From Bin87 sp965262485 (GTDB taxonomy: Bacteria > Chloroflexota > Dehalococcoidia > Lucifugimonadales > UBA3495): 64,000 bases of DNA. The notes beneath the pieces were generated by a model. That model saw only the letters and a program-made list of their open reading frames with translations, was not told the origin of the DNA and did no database searches. The stretch covers positions 3,286,001 to 3,350,000 of the forward strand of contig OZ253540.1 in assembly GCA_965262485.1 (NCBI GenBank), read 5' to 3'. The position numbers were made by a program, and so were the translations under genes. The stretch's first letter is position 1. Every line of letters starts with the position of its first letter. Below are positions 41,691-49,928 of the stretch, in pieces.

Positions 41691-43310
41691 ATGATAGATC
41701 GATTACCTGAAATGGAAGAGTCCCGCTTAGAGATTCAGACTCAGCTGGACTCCGCCAAAACCCCGGCGGAACGGAATCGTATGGGCCAATTCGCAACGCC
41801 AACCGCGCTCGCCGCTGAGATACTCGGATATGCAAATGTCCAGCTGGGAACGCGCTCTCAAGTTAGATTTATCGATCCGGCGATAGGAACCGGCGCTTTC
41901 TACTCCGCACTGCTGGCAACGTTTTCAAAATCCCGTGTACAGAAAGCCGTGGGTTACGAAATAGACCCTCACTATGGCGCACCCGCTACGGAGCTATGGC
42001 GGGAAACGGGTTTGGATATCCGTGTTGAAGATTTCACATTAGCTGACCCACCGGCAGAATCCGAAAAATTCAACCTCCTGATATGCAATCCTCCGTATGT
42101 ACGGCACCACCACATAGATGGTCCAGAAAAGTTGCGATTAAAAATTCGTACCAGGAACTCTTGCAAACTGGAAATCAATGGATTGGCCGGGTTATATTGC
42201 TATTTCCTCGGCCTCTGCCATACGTGGATGGCCAACGGCGCATTGGCAGGATGGCTTATTCCAAGCGAGTTTATGGATGTCAACTATGGCGCTGCGGTGA
42301 AGAGCTATCTCCTCGACGAAGTTACACTACTCCACGTTCATCGGTTTGACCCAAATGATGTGCAATTCAACGACGCGCTGGTATCGTCGGCTGTCGTCTG
42401 GTTCCGCAAAGAAAAACCGCCACCCAATCGCAGTGTGCGTTTCACCTATGGCGGGTCGCTACAACACCCAAAGCTCAGCCGTTATGTGCCGGCCGAAACT
42501 CTGCGCCACACGTCCAAGTGGACGCTATTTCCAATCAAGAAGAGCCAAGAACGTGGTACTTCCCCCGTTCTAAGGGATTTCTTCCAGATCAAACGAGGCA
42601 TAGCGACCGGCAATAACCGTTTCTTTATCCTGTCGGAGGAGGAAATTAAGCAGCGTGGCTTGCCAATGGCAACGTTCCGTCCAATATTGCCTAGCCCGCG
42701 CTATTTACCGGAAAGCGAGGTGATGGCTGACAATCTGGGAAACCCTCTTTTGGAGCGACGCTTGTTCTTGCTCGATTGTCAGTTGATGGAAAGCGATATT
42801 AAGCAGCAATACCCGTCACTGTGGGCCTATCTCGAAGAAGGGAAATTGCAGGGTATAGACCAACGGTATCTCTGTCGTCATCGAGCAATTTGGTACACTC
42901 AGGAGAAGCGCCCGCCGGCCCCGTTCCTATGCACCTACCTCGGTCGGAGCGACCAGAAAAACGGCCGCCCATTCCGATTTATCCTTAACCATTCGCAGGC
43001 AACGGCCCCTAATGTGTATTTAATGTTGTATCCCAAAAATTCCCTCGCCGGAGCTTTACAGGAAAACCCGGCTCTGAAATATGAGGTTTGGAAGATCCTG
43101 AATCGGATACATCCTCAAACTATGCTTGACGAGGGCAGGGTGTATGGCGGTGGGCTGCACAAGCTGGAGCCAAAAGAACTTGGCAATGTTCCGGAACCGG
43201 CCCTTGCAGATTTACTGCTGGAACGGCTAAATCCACCTCAACATCATCAGGACTCATTGCCGAATCAAGGGAACGACCGTCCCCATTCCCTTCAATTCCG
43301 GATGTTGTAA
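41691..43310 (+). CDS. XamI-associated N6-adenine methylase (R-M system 5)
   Basis: 539 residues. ERNRMGQFATPTALAAEIL is the Eco57I-like Q-motif start, motif I is FIDPAIGTGAFYSALLA near residue 62 and motif IV is LLICNPPYVRHHH near residue 132. A long C-terminal target-recognition domain follows, with KRGIATGNNRFFIL, LPSPRYLP and RFILNHSQATAPNVYLML. The gene follows the endonuclease by three bases and completes the R-M pair. It protects host DNA by adenine methylation within the same site. Confidence 0.88.
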   Translation: MIDRLPEMEESRLEIQTQLDSAKTPAERNRMGQFATPTALAAEILGYANVQLGTRSQVRFIDPAIGTGAFYSALLATFSKSRVQKAVGYEIDPHYGAPATELWRETGLDIRVEDFTLADPPAESEKFNLLICNPPYVRHHHIDGPEKLRLKIRTRNSCKLEINGLAGLYCYFLGLCHTWMANGALAGWLIPSEFMDVNYGAAVKSYLLDEVTLLHVHRFDPNDVQFNDALVSSAVVWFRKEKPPPNRSVRFTYGGSLQHPKLSRYVPAETLRHTSKWTLFPIKKSQERGTSPVLRDFFQIKRGIATGNNRFFILSEEEIKQRGLPMATFRPILPSPRYLPESEVMADNLGNPLLERRLFLLDCQLMESDIKQQYPSLWAYLEEGKLQGIDQRYLCRHRAIWYTQEKRPPAPFLCTYLGRSDQKNGRPFRFILNHSQATAPNVYLMLYPKNSLAGALQENPALKYEVWKILNRIHPQTMLDEGRVYGGGLHKLEPKELGNVPEPALADLLLERLNPPQHHQDSLPNQGNDRPHSLQFRML

Positions 43311-43328
43311 TGCGCATCGGCAACATCC

Positions 43329-43427
43329 GTCCTCATCTTAGGAGGCGGCGACAAGCCGGACCAGCAGGGCGACATTGACACCGCTGCGGAACGGCTGGCC
43401 GATTGGCGGGCACGCCACCCCAAATGA
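43329..43427 (+). pseudogene. Tail of a Gp49/RelE-type toxin
   Basis: VLILGGGDKPDQQGDIDTAA then ERLADWRARHPK and a TGA, without an upstream part. The GGGDK...Q.DI motif is the C-terminal signature of Gp49-like toxins, as at 37700. Remnant only. Confidence 0.6.
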
Positions 43428-43442
43428 CCGCAACGCCACCCG

Positions 43443-43476
43443 TGCTACAATACAGCCACGTTGCGGACGGAGGTGG
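43443..43476 (+). promoter_or_regulatory. TA promoter/leader block, copy 1
   Basis: 34 bases from TGCTACAAT to GGAGGTGG, identical at 44332-44365. It contains a TACAAT -10 candidate and the ribosome-binding site of each antitoxin. Confidence 0.6.
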
Positions 43477-43480
43477 CACG

Positions 43481-43762
43481 GTGGCCTACCTAAACTTGGA
43501 TGACCTTGACGAAGAAACGGCGGTGCGCCTGCGCTCCCGCGCCGTTGGCAACGACTGCTCCATCGAGGAGGAAGCGCTGAACATCCTGCGCCTTGCGCTG
43601 GACAAGCCGGGGATGCTGCCTTACCCCAAGAACCACGCCGCCGCGATCCACGAGCTGTTCAAAGACCTCGGTTTTGGGGTGGAAGTACGGCCCAGAAGCG
43701 AAAACCCTGACCCGGTGGTTCGGTATTATTGGCTTGACGAAGACGATGGCGATAATAGTTGA
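43481..43762 (+). CDS. FitA/VapB-like ribbon-helix-helix antitoxin 1
   Basis: 93 residues from GTG 43481. YLNLDDLDEETAVRLRSRAV then DCSIEEEALNILRLAL is the FitA-like ribbon-helix-helix pattern (strand, then two helices) that binds DNA. The C-terminal LFKDLGFGVEV... tail would block the toxin active site. The GTG is chosen because GGAGGTGG lies just upstream and it aligns with the start of the paralogue at 44369. It overlaps the toxin gene by 17 bases. Confidence 0.8.
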   Translation: MAYLNLDDLDEETAVRLRSRAVGNDCSIEEEALNILRLALDKPGMLPYPKNHAAAIHELFKDLGFGVEVRPRSENPDPVVRYYWLDEDDGDNS

Positions 43763-44180
43763 TACCAATGTAGCGTCGGAGATAACCAGCCCGCACCCGA
43801 ATCCGACGGTCCTGGCTTGGTGGCATGAGCAGGCCATTCAAGAGATGTTCACCACCGCTGTAACCGAAGCGGAAATGCGCTATGGCCTTGCCATCATGCC
43901 GTATGGACGGAGGCGCAATAGTCTGTTTCTGCAAACCGATTTCCTTCTCCGCGTGTATTTTGAAAATCGAATCCTCCCCTTTGACAGCGCCGCCGCCCAA
44001 GCCTACGCTGAAATACGATCTAACCGACGCGCAATCGGCCGGCCTATCGAGCACCCCGACGCTCAAATTGCCGCCATCGCCCGCTCCCAGGACATGGCAG
44101 TAGCCACCCGAAACAGCAACGATTTCCTCGACAGCGGCATCGACGTCATCAACCCCTGGCCAACGGACGCAACTGCATAA
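43746..44180 (+). CDS. FitB/VapC-like PIN toxin 1
   Basis: 144 residues of the PIN-domain RNase family. IIVDTNVASE gives the first Asp; TEAEMRYGLA gives the Glu; FDSAAAQAYAEI and DAQIAAIARSQDMAVATRNSNDF supply the later Asp residues (DxxIAAIA, TxNxxDF). Magnesium-dependent RNase predicted, cytosolic. It ends in TAA two bases before a truncated copy of the proS start. It is about 55-60 percent identical by eye to the paralogue at 44629, but the last 16 or so residues before the end are the same. Confidence 0.85.
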   Translation: MAIIVDTNVASEITSPHPNPTVLAWWHEQAIQEMFTTAVTEAEMRYGLAIMPYGRRRNSLFLQTDFLLRVYFENRILPFDSAAAQAYAEIRSNRRAIGRPIEHPDAQIAAIARSQDMAVATRNSNDFLDSGIDVINPWPTDATA

Positions 44181-44182
44181 AT

Positions 44183-44305
44183 ATGCGCATCTCCAAACTG
44201 GTTACCCGCACCCTGCGCGACGACCCTCCCGAGGCCGAAACCGCCAGCCATCGTTTGATGCTGCGCGCCGGCCTGATTCAGCAGGTCGCCGCGGCGTCTA
44301 TGCCC
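44183..44305 (+). pseudogene. Truncated copy of the proS 5' end
   Basis: About 41 codons: MRISKLVTRTLRDDPPEAET, ASHRLMLRAGLIQQVA, then frame loss. It matches the start of proS at 45066 at roughly 92 percent of bases, mostly silent changes, and stands in the same position two bases after a PIN toxin stop. Confidence 0.9.
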
Positions 44306-44331
44306 GCCAACCTATGATTGCAAAACCATCA

Positions 44332-44365
44332 TGCTACAATACAGCCACGTTGCGGACGGAGGTGG
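44332..44365 (+). promoter_or_regulatory. TA promoter/leader block, copy 2
   Basis: Identical 34-base block to 43443-43476, directly before the second antitoxin. Confidence 0.6.
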
Positions 44366-44368
44366 GCG

Positions 44369-44620
44369 ATGGCCAACATAACTATAGGGGGCCTGGATGC
44401 GGCAGCCGCTGATGAGTTGCGTATCCGCGCCCTCGCCAACGACTGCACGTTGGAAGAAGAGGCGCGCAACATCCTGTCCTATGTCCTCAAGCACCGAGGC
44501 ATGCTGCCGCAGCCCAGGAACCCCGGCACCGCCATCCACGAGCGGTTCAAGCGCCACGGCGGCGATGGACTGGAATTGCCGACACGACAGAAGGTCTCGG
44601 AACCTCCCAGGTTCGATTGA
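44369..44620 (+). CDS. FitA/VapB-like ribbon-helix-helix antitoxin 2
   Basis: 83 residues: ANITIGGLDAAAADELRIRALANDCTLEEEARNIL (positions 2-36) is the FitA-type ribbon-helix-helix region, followed by a linker and RKVSEP-like basic tail. It is clearly related to the antitoxin at 43481 (NDC.(I/L)EEEA.NIL shared) but diverged. Its stop lies eight bases before the GTG of the toxin. Confidence 0.8.
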   Translation: MANITIGGLDAAAADELRIRALANDCTLEEEARNILSYVLKHRGMLPQPRNPGTAIHERFKRHGGDGLELPTRQKVSEPPRFD

Positions 44621-44628
44621 GGCTCGCC

Positions 44629-45063
44629 GTGTCAATAATCCTTGATACCAACGTCGTGTCAGAATTGACCAAGCCAGTTCCAAACCTCGCGGTCGTGGCA
44701 TGGTGGAACAGACAAACACTCGCTGATGTGTTTATCACGGCCATCACCGAAGCTGAACTCCGGTACGGCCTTGCTATTATGCCCGCCGGGCGTCGCCGCG
44801 ACCGCCTGACAATGGAAACCGAAAATTTCCTGGCCTTTGAGATCGGCGGTCGCATCCTACCTTTCGACAGCTCCGCCGCCCGTGCCTATGCTGCCATATA
44901 CGCTGACCGCCGTTTACAGGGACGGTCAACAAGCCCGTTCGATTGCCAAATCGCTGCCATTGCCCGCGTGCATGACGCTGAGGTAGCCACCCGAAACGTC
45001 AACGATTTCCTCGACAGCGGCATCGATGTCATCAACCCCTGGCCAACGGAAGCGACTACATAA
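44629..45063 (+). CDS. FitB/VapC-like PIN toxin 2
   Basis: 144 residues. IILDTNVVSEL, TEAELRYGLAIMPAGRRRDRL, FDSSAARAYA and DCQIAAIARVHDAEVATRNVNDF provide the four acidic PIN positions. GTG 44629 mirrors the start of toxin 1; TTG 44617 overlapping the antitoxin stop is the alternative. The TAA is followed after two bases by the genuine proS ATG, so proS may be translated as the third gene of this operon. Confidence 0.85.
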   Translation: MSIILDTNVVSELTKPVPNLAVVAWWNRQTLADVFITAITEAELRYGLAIMPAGRRRDRLTMETENFLAFEIGGRILPFDSSAARAYAAIYADRRLQGRSTSPFDCQIAAIARVHDAEVATRNVNDFLDSGIDVINPWPTEATT

Positions 45064-45065
45064 AT

Positions 45066-46769
45066 ATGCGCGTCTCCAAGCTAGTAACCCGCACCCTGCG
45101 CGACGACCCCCCCGAGGCCGAAACCGCCAGCCATCGCCTGATGCTGCGCGCCGGCCTGATCCAGCAGGTCGCCGCCGGCGTGTATGCCTACCTCCCCCTC
45201 GCCTGGCGGTCGCTGCTCAAAATCGAGCAGATCGTCCGCGAGGAAATGGACGCCGCCGGCAGCCAGGAACTGCGCCTGCCCGCCCTGCAACCCCGGGAAT
45301 TGTGGGAGCAGACCAACCGCGCCGCCGCCTTTGGCGACAACCTCTTCACCCTCGAAGACCGCCGTGGCCGACCCATGGTCATCGCTCCCACCCACGAGGA
45401 AGTTATCACCAACGTGGTCAAAAGCAATGTGCAGAGCTACCGCGATCTGCCCGTCATCCTGTACCAGATGCAGACCAAGTTTCGCGACGAACCCCGACCC
45501 CGCGCCGGCCTGGTGCGGGTCCGCGAGTTCACCATGAAGGATGCCTACTCCTTCGACGCCGACGAGGATGGGCTGGATGTGTCGTACCAGGCCATGGCCC
45601 AGGCCTACCGCAACGTCTTCCGCCGCTGCAGCGTGCCGGTGCTGATGGCCGAAGCCGACAGCGGCGCCATCGGCGGCAAAGATTCCCACGAGTTCCTGCT
45701 GCCCACCCACACCGGCGAGGATACCGTCATCACCTGCCCCGGCTGCGGCTACACCGCCAACGCCGAGAAGGCCGCCGGCGTCTATCCCGCTCAGGACATT
45801 CCCGACCCGCTGCCCCTGGAACCCGTCAGCACCCCCGGCATCAAGACCATCGCCGGCCTCGCCGAGTTTCTCGACGTGCCCGAATCCCAAACCCTCAAAG
45901 CCGTGTTCTACTGCGCCGATGACGAGGTGGTGTTCGTAACGATTCGCGGTGACCTGGATGTCAACGAGGTCAAGCTCAAGAACGCACTGCACTGCAACGA
46001 CCTGCGCCTCGCCGACGATGATGAAGTGGCGGCGGCGGGCCTGGTGGCCGGTTCGGCCTCGGCCATCGGCATCACCAACATCCGCCGCATCGCCGACCCG
46101 TCCATCCACAACGGCGGCAACTTCGTGGTCGGCGCCAACCGGCCCGACACCCACTACCGCAACGCCAACCACCCACGGGACTTCCAAACCGACCTGCTCA
46201 CCGACATCGCCCTCGCCCAACCCGGCCATCTCTGCACCGTCTGCGGATCCGAGTTGCAGGCCACCCGCGGCGTGGAGGTCGGCCACATCTTCAAGCTGGG
46301 CACCTTCTTCAGCGAGGCTCTCGGCGCCAACTACCTGGACCAGGATGGTCAGCATCGGCCCATCGTTATGGGGTGCTACGGCATCGGTGTCAGCCGGGTC
46401 CTGGCCGCTGCCATCGAGCAAAACCACGACGAAAACGGCATCATATTCCCGGCCCCCATCGCCCCGTATCAGGCTTATCTGGTGGGCCTGAATATGTCCG
46501 ACGAGAGCGTGGCCGCCGCTGCCACCGAACTGTACGACCGGCTCTGGGCCGCCGGCGTTGAGACGCTGTTTGACGACCGCACCGACGCCGCAGCCGGCGT
46601 AAAGTTCAACGACGCCGACCTCATCGGCCTGCCCGTGCGCCTGGTGGTCAGCCCGCGCAACCTGCGCCAGGGGATGGTGGAAGTGCGCCGCCGCACCGAG
46701 TCGGAAGCCCAAATGGTCGCCCTGGATTCGGTGGTAGATACGGTGCGTAATCTCCAGCCGGAGGGTTAG
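45066..46769 (+). CDS. proS: Prolyl-tRNA synthetase, bacterial type
   Basis: 567 residues. Class II motifs: AAGSQELRLPALQPRELWEQ, motif 2 TKFRDEPRPRAGLVRVREFTMKDAYSFD (positions about 137-165) and motif 3 MGCYGIGVSRVLAAAIEQ. The YbaK-like editing insertion of bacterial ProRS lies between motifs 2 and 3 (about 225-400, with TLKAVFYCADDEVVFVTIRGD), and the anticodon-binding domain closes the protein. It charges tRNA(Pro) in the cytosol. It starts two bases after a PIN toxin, so its expression may be tied to the TA promoter; this is unusual for an essential gene. Confidence 0.95.
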   Translation: MRVSKLVTRTLRDDPPEAETASHRLMLRAGLIQQVAAGVYAYLPLAWRSLLKIEQIVREEMDAAGSQELRLPALQPRELWEQTNRAAAFGDNLFTLEDRRGRPMVIAPTHEEVITNVVKSNVQSYRDLPVILYQMQTKFRDEPRPRAGLVRVREFTMKDAYSFDADEDGLDVSYQAMAQAYRNVFRRCSVPVLMAEADSGAIGGKDSHEFLLPTHTGEDTVITCPGCGYTANAEKAAGVYPAQDIPDPLPLEPVSTPGIKTIAGLAEFLDVPESQTLKAVFYCADDEVVFVTIRGDLDVNEVKLKNALHCNDLRLADDDEVAAAGLVAGSASAIGITNIRRIADPSIHNGGNFVVGANRPDTHYRNANHPRDFQTDLLTDIALAQPGHLCTVCGSELQATRGVEVGHIFKLGTFFSEALGANYLDQDGQHRPIVMGCYGIGVSRVLAAAIEQNHDENGIIFPAPIAPYQAYLVGLNMSDESVAAAATELYDRLWAAGVETLFDDRTDAAAGVKFNDADLIGLPVRLVVSPRNLRQGMVEVRRRTESEAQMVALDSVVDTVRNLQPEG

Positions 46770-46773
46770 GGAG

Positions 46774-46932
46774 TGTTGACAAATACCGTCATTCCCGCAC
46801 CTCAACCGTCATTCCCGCGAAAGCGGGAATCCAGTGGCCGAAGTCGTTAACAACGGTTCTGATTATTTCACCGTACGCTCTTTGGACTCCTGCTTTCGCA
46901 GGAGTGACGGGCTGGTCTGCTTATTGTCAACA
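46774..46932. repeat. Family B repeat element
   Basis: TGTTGACAA...TTGTCAACA ends, CCCGCGAAAGCGGG and CTCCTGCTTTCGCAGGAG hairpins. It lies four bases after the proS stop, and its GGCTCTAG flank gives the stop of the minus-strand gene at 46937. Confidence 0.8.
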
Positions 46933-46936
46933 GGCT

Positions 46937-47482
46937 CTAGCGCGGCGACAGGAACTGACCCAGCATCACCATGTTGGCCTTCAGCTGCGGCGCCAGCTCG
47001 GTGCCGCCCGCCGTGAGCAGCAGCAGCAGCCGTATCTGCGCCGAAAGGTCACCGGCCAACTTGGATTTCGCCTCGGCCACGGTGTCGCCTTCCACCGGAA
47101 CCCGCAACCCGTTCAGGGGCAACGCCTGCCGTGATTCCCCGGCCCAGTATTTGTCCAGGCTGTCGATGATGACGATGGGAATCTCGCGAGAGACGACAAA
47201 CAGCGCCTCGGGTGGGCTGTCTTCGGGCATCAGCATACCGGCGAACGACCGGGTTACATCGCTGTGGTTGATGTGGAAAAGAGCCGCGTTGGGCTGGCTG
47301 GCAGAGGTATTCTTCCAGTTCCATTCCTCACCCACTTCCGAGGTGCTGGCGTTCGGTTCGACTATGACCGGCAGCGCCAGATCCTCTGCCAGGGGCCTGC
47401 CGTCGCCTCCGGGATCATCCGCCTGGCGAAGGTTGTGCCGGCGACCGGTATCGTCGCCAGAATTATCAGGAGTCGTCATGGC
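46937..47482 (-). CDS. Hypothetical protein, partner of DUF3467-like gene
   Basis: 181 residues from ATG 47482. I do not recognise a family. The sequence shows a polar N-terminus (TPDNSGDDTGRRHN), an acidic middle, the strand-rich ALFVVSREIPIVIIDSLDKYW, then GLRVPVEGDTVAEAKSKLAGDLSAQIRLLLLL (about 127-158) and a C-terminal LKANMVMLGQFL helix. EGDTVAEAKSKLAGDL resembles HicB/DUF1902-like strands. Its stop comes from a repeat element edge, so the C-terminus may be altered. It lies 16 bases downstream of the next gene. Confidence 0.5.
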   Translation of the reverse strand, partial: AMTTPDNSGDDTGRRHNLRQADDPGGDGRPLAEDLALPVIVEPNASTSEVGEEWNWKNTSASQPNAALFHINHSDVTRSFAGMLMPEDSPPEALFVVSREIPIVIIDSLDKYWAGESRQALPLNGLRVPVEGDTVAEAKSKLAGDLSAQIRLLLLLTAGGTELAPQLKANMVMLGQFLSPR

Positions 47483-47498
47483 AGGGCTCCGGCGCGTT

Positions 47499-47903
47499 CT
47501 AGTGGTCGTGGCTTTCCAGGTCGATTTCCCAGGCCGCATACACCTGATCCGGCAGGGTAATCGGCCCGACGGCCGCCTCGTAATCTTTCACATGCTTGCT
47601 GGCAAGCACGGCAATCGCCTTCAGCATCTGCGGGCTCACCTTGATGCGGGTCCTCAGGATGGGCTCACGTTCCTCCAGCTGTTCGCCGAAAAACAGCACC
47701 GCCGAATACAGGCTGCTGAAGATGTGGAACGAGTCGCTGTAGAAGGTAACCGCGTCGAGTGTTCCGGCGGCTTCTGCCGGAGCGGCGGCGGCGGACGTGC
47801 CGGTGTTGATCTGCAACGGCGCAACATCGCCGGGATTCAGGAATGCGTCCTCCTGCGGCGGCTTGTCTTCAGGTGGAACGTAGGGGCGCTGTATGATGGG
47901 CAT
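47499..47903 (-). CDS. DUF3467-like protein
   Basis: 134 residues from ATG 47903. After a Pro-rich start (IIQRPYVPPEDKPPQEDAF), VTFYSDSFHIFSSLYSAVLFFGEQ and TRIKVSPQMLKAIAVLASKHVKDYEAAVG, then ITLPDQV, match the DUF3467 pattern (YSN ... F ... V.(M/V)SP..AK....L...I..YE...G.I). No function is established for that family. The upstream start at 47954 would add a basic segment without a good ribosome-binding site. Forms a two-gene unit with 46937. Confidence 0.55.
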   Translation of the reverse strand: MPIIQRPYVPPEDKPPQEDAFLNPGDVAPLQINTGTSAAAAPAEAAGTLDAVTFYSDSFHIFSSLYSAVLFFGEQLEEREPILRTRIKVSPQMLKAIAVLASKHVKDYEAAVGPITLPDQVYAAWEIDLESHDH

Positions 47904-48085
47904 GATTCCTCCGGCTGGGCGGCCTGCAAGTGCATTGGCGCGGGTGGTCGCCATTATAGCGGGTTTGCCGCCCCTTTGCCGCCGCCCGTTTGCCAGGGAT
48001 TACAAAACGGCCTTCACCCGCTTGAAGCCCGCGCCGACGGTGTGGTGTTGGTACGGATTACGCGCTGCACCCGGCGATCATCGCA

Positions 48086-48595
48086 TCATTCCGACGCCAT
48101 CGACAGACCATCGACGAACTGCAGGTTGGGCAGCCTGGACAACTCGGCCGGCGGCATTTTCAGCTTCGCCGAGCGGCTGCCCGCGCCCAGTATCACGTAA
48201 TCCATCTCCAGCAGGCGTTGGTCGGCATAAATGGGCAAATCGGCCGGCAGCGCCAGCGCCGTAACCCCGCCAATCTCCATACCGGTCAGCTCACGCGTGT
48301 CTTCCGCAGACGCGAACGATGCCCTGGAGACACCCATCAATCGTCGCACGGTCCGGTTCACATCCAGGCGGTCGCAGCCCCGGACCAGGCACGCCGCGTA
48401 AGAGGCTGTGCCCCGCCTGCTGCCCACCACGATGGTATTGGCGCAGTGCGGCAGATCGAACCCGTATTCGGCGCAGAAATCGGCGGTGTCGCCAAACTGC
48501 GGGTCAATGGGAATCCACTCCCAGTCCACAATGGATAAAGCCGCCAGCGCCTCCCGAACCCTCGCCTCGATCTGGCCGCTATCCAGGGTATTCAT
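48086..48595 (-). CDS. YbaK/EbsC-type aminoacyl-tRNA deacylase
   Basis: 169 residues. The YbaK/ProX-type fold is visible in DFCAEYGFDLPHCANTIVVGSR, YAACLVRGCDRLDVNRTVRRLMG and the ASAEDTRELTGMEIGGVTALALP signature with a closing DYVILGAGSRSAKLKMPP. Such proteins remove Ala or Cys from mischarged tRNA(Pro), the same problem handled by the ProRS editing domain, and proS lies only 1.3 kb away. Whether this one edits Ala-, Cys- or another tRNA is not decidable. Cytosolic, own transcription unit. Confidence 0.85.
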   Translation of the reverse strand: MNTLDSGQIEARVREALAALSIVDWEWIPIDPQFGDTADFCAEYGFDLPHCANTIVVGSRRGTASYAACLVRGCDRLDVNRTVRRLMGVSRASFASAEDTRELTGMEIGGVTALALPADLPIYADQRLLEMDYVILGAGSRSAKLKMPPAELSRLPNLQFVDGLSMASE

Positions 48596-48614
48596 GCCAG
48601 GTTGCTCATGGCGC

Positions 48615-49619
48615 TTACTGCAATGTCACAGTGGCGTCGGCGAGACATACCAGCTCATCGCGCTGGTTGGTGCCTCGGATACGGCACTGCACCTTGCGTT
48701 GGCCGTACAGGTTGCCGCCGGCGCCCGTTACCTCGCCGGCGAAGGTCACCACGTCGCCCGCGCGGAACGGCGTTATGGCGCGCATCAGCAGATTGCCGCC
48801 GTTGTAAAGCGCTTCGACCGGGAAATTAAGGCCCAGGAAACGGTCAACGTAGGAGAGGGTGGCCGGGCCGGCATTCACCGCGCCGCCAAATATGTTCTGC
48901 CGGGCAAACTCCTCATCGGTGTGTATGTTGCTGGGACTGGGTCGCCCGGCGAGCCGTTGGGCGTTCTTCCGCAGGATATTCTCGGTAGATTCGGCAACGG
49001 CCAATGTTCTCGGCAGTGGTGTGCCGACGCGGGCGTCGCTCCACGTCAGGAATCGGGACGGGTCCGGCACGGCGTCGGTGTCCGGCGTCACTACGGCGGC
49101 GCTGGCCTCCGGTGGAACCTCCCGCTGGCCGGCAACGTACTCGAAGATGCACGTATAGTCGCTGCTGGCGACCACCGCCCCCGACTCGCCGAACGCCGAC
49201 ACCCGGAACGTAACGAACTTGCTGCCCCGCCGCTCGTATTTCTCGTACACCCGCCGCGTGCTCGTTATGGTTTCTCCGGCATACACCGGACGGTACCAGC
49301 GAACTTCACCCTTGGCGAACGGCGTTTGTCGCCGCGCCGTCGTGGATCGTTCCTGCGCCACGAATCCGTTGGCTTCGGCGATCTCTTCGCGCAACAGCGG
49401 TGCGTAGGTCAACGCCATGGTGGGCATCGCCAGCAACGGCGGCGCGGCGCTTCCCACGGGTGGCATCCGGTAGCGAGGGTCGGGATTCTGGGCACAGGCC
49501 GCGTACTCGGCTACGTCGGCATCCGACATCGTTACTACGGTGACGCCGCCGGTCTGCCCAACCCTCACCGCGTCGTAAGTCCAAAGCCTTTCAGTCTCGG
49601 TTGTATTCTGCTGCGTCAT
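48615..49619 (-). CDS. MaoC-like double hotdog dehydratase
   Basis: 334 residues composed of two hotdog-like halves. The N-terminal half has ALTYAPLLREE, FAKGEVRWYRPVYAGETITS and SAFGESGAVVASSDYTCIFEY; the C-terminal half has NIHTDEEFARQNIFGGAVNAGPATLSYVDRFL (about residues 237-268) with the GG.VN. motif, then PFRAGDVVTFAGEVTGAGG. This resembles MaoC/FAS1A-type enoyl or 3-hydroxyacyl-CoA hydratases. The usual catalytic Asp-His pair is probably NIHTDEEFA. It is read divergently from the addB gene and 19 bases after it comes the YbaK gene. Confidence 0.8.
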   Translation of the reverse strand: MTQQNTTETERLWTYDAVRVGQTGGVTVVTMSDADVAEYAACAQNPDPRYRMPPVGSAAPPLLAMPTMALTYAPLLREEIAEANGFVAQERSTTARRQTPFAKGEVRWYRPVYAGETITSTRRVYEKYERRGSKFVTFRVSAFGESGAVVASSDYTCIFEYVAGQREVPPEASAAVVTPDTDAVPDPSRFLTWSDARVGTPLPRTLAVAESTENILRKNAQRLAGRPSPSNIHTDEEFARQNIFGGAVNAGPATLSYVDRFLGLNFPVEALYNGGNLLMRAITPFRAGDVVTFAGEVTGAGGNLYGQRKVQCRIRGTNQRDELVCLADATVTLQ

Positions 49620-49703
49620 TGCCGTTGCCTCCTGTTAGCAGCAACATTATAACCACAATGACGTCGCGCGCCATTCCCGGCCACATCTCATGCGTACCCA
49701 CGT

Positions 49704-49812
49704 TGTCATTGCGAGCGTAGCGTGGCAATCTCGACGAGGTGGCAATGGTGGTTTGCCGACGTGTGTTCAGCCTCAACGAGATTGCCACGTCGCTATACTC
49801 CTCGCAATGACA
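49704..49812. repeat. Family A REP-like inverted repeat
   Basis: Both arms, TGTCATTGCGAG...GGCAATCTCG and CGAGATTGCCACG...CGCAATGACA, followed by GTTTGACAAAGTGGGTACG as at 15510. It occupies most of the intergenic stretch 49620-49928. Confidence 0.85.
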
Positions 49813-49928
49813 GCAGGCCAGTTTGGTTTGACAAAGTGGGTACGCGTGAGGAGGCCAACCCGCTCGATTACTGTGATAATGTAGCATCCGCTGCGAATAC
49901 CCGCAGCAATTCGCCAGGAACCCTGCCG

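Noticed and set aside
45081..46805. 574-codon minus-strand frame opposite proS
   Set aside because: Gly/Val/Asp-rich shadow of a conserved synthetase; no family pattern.
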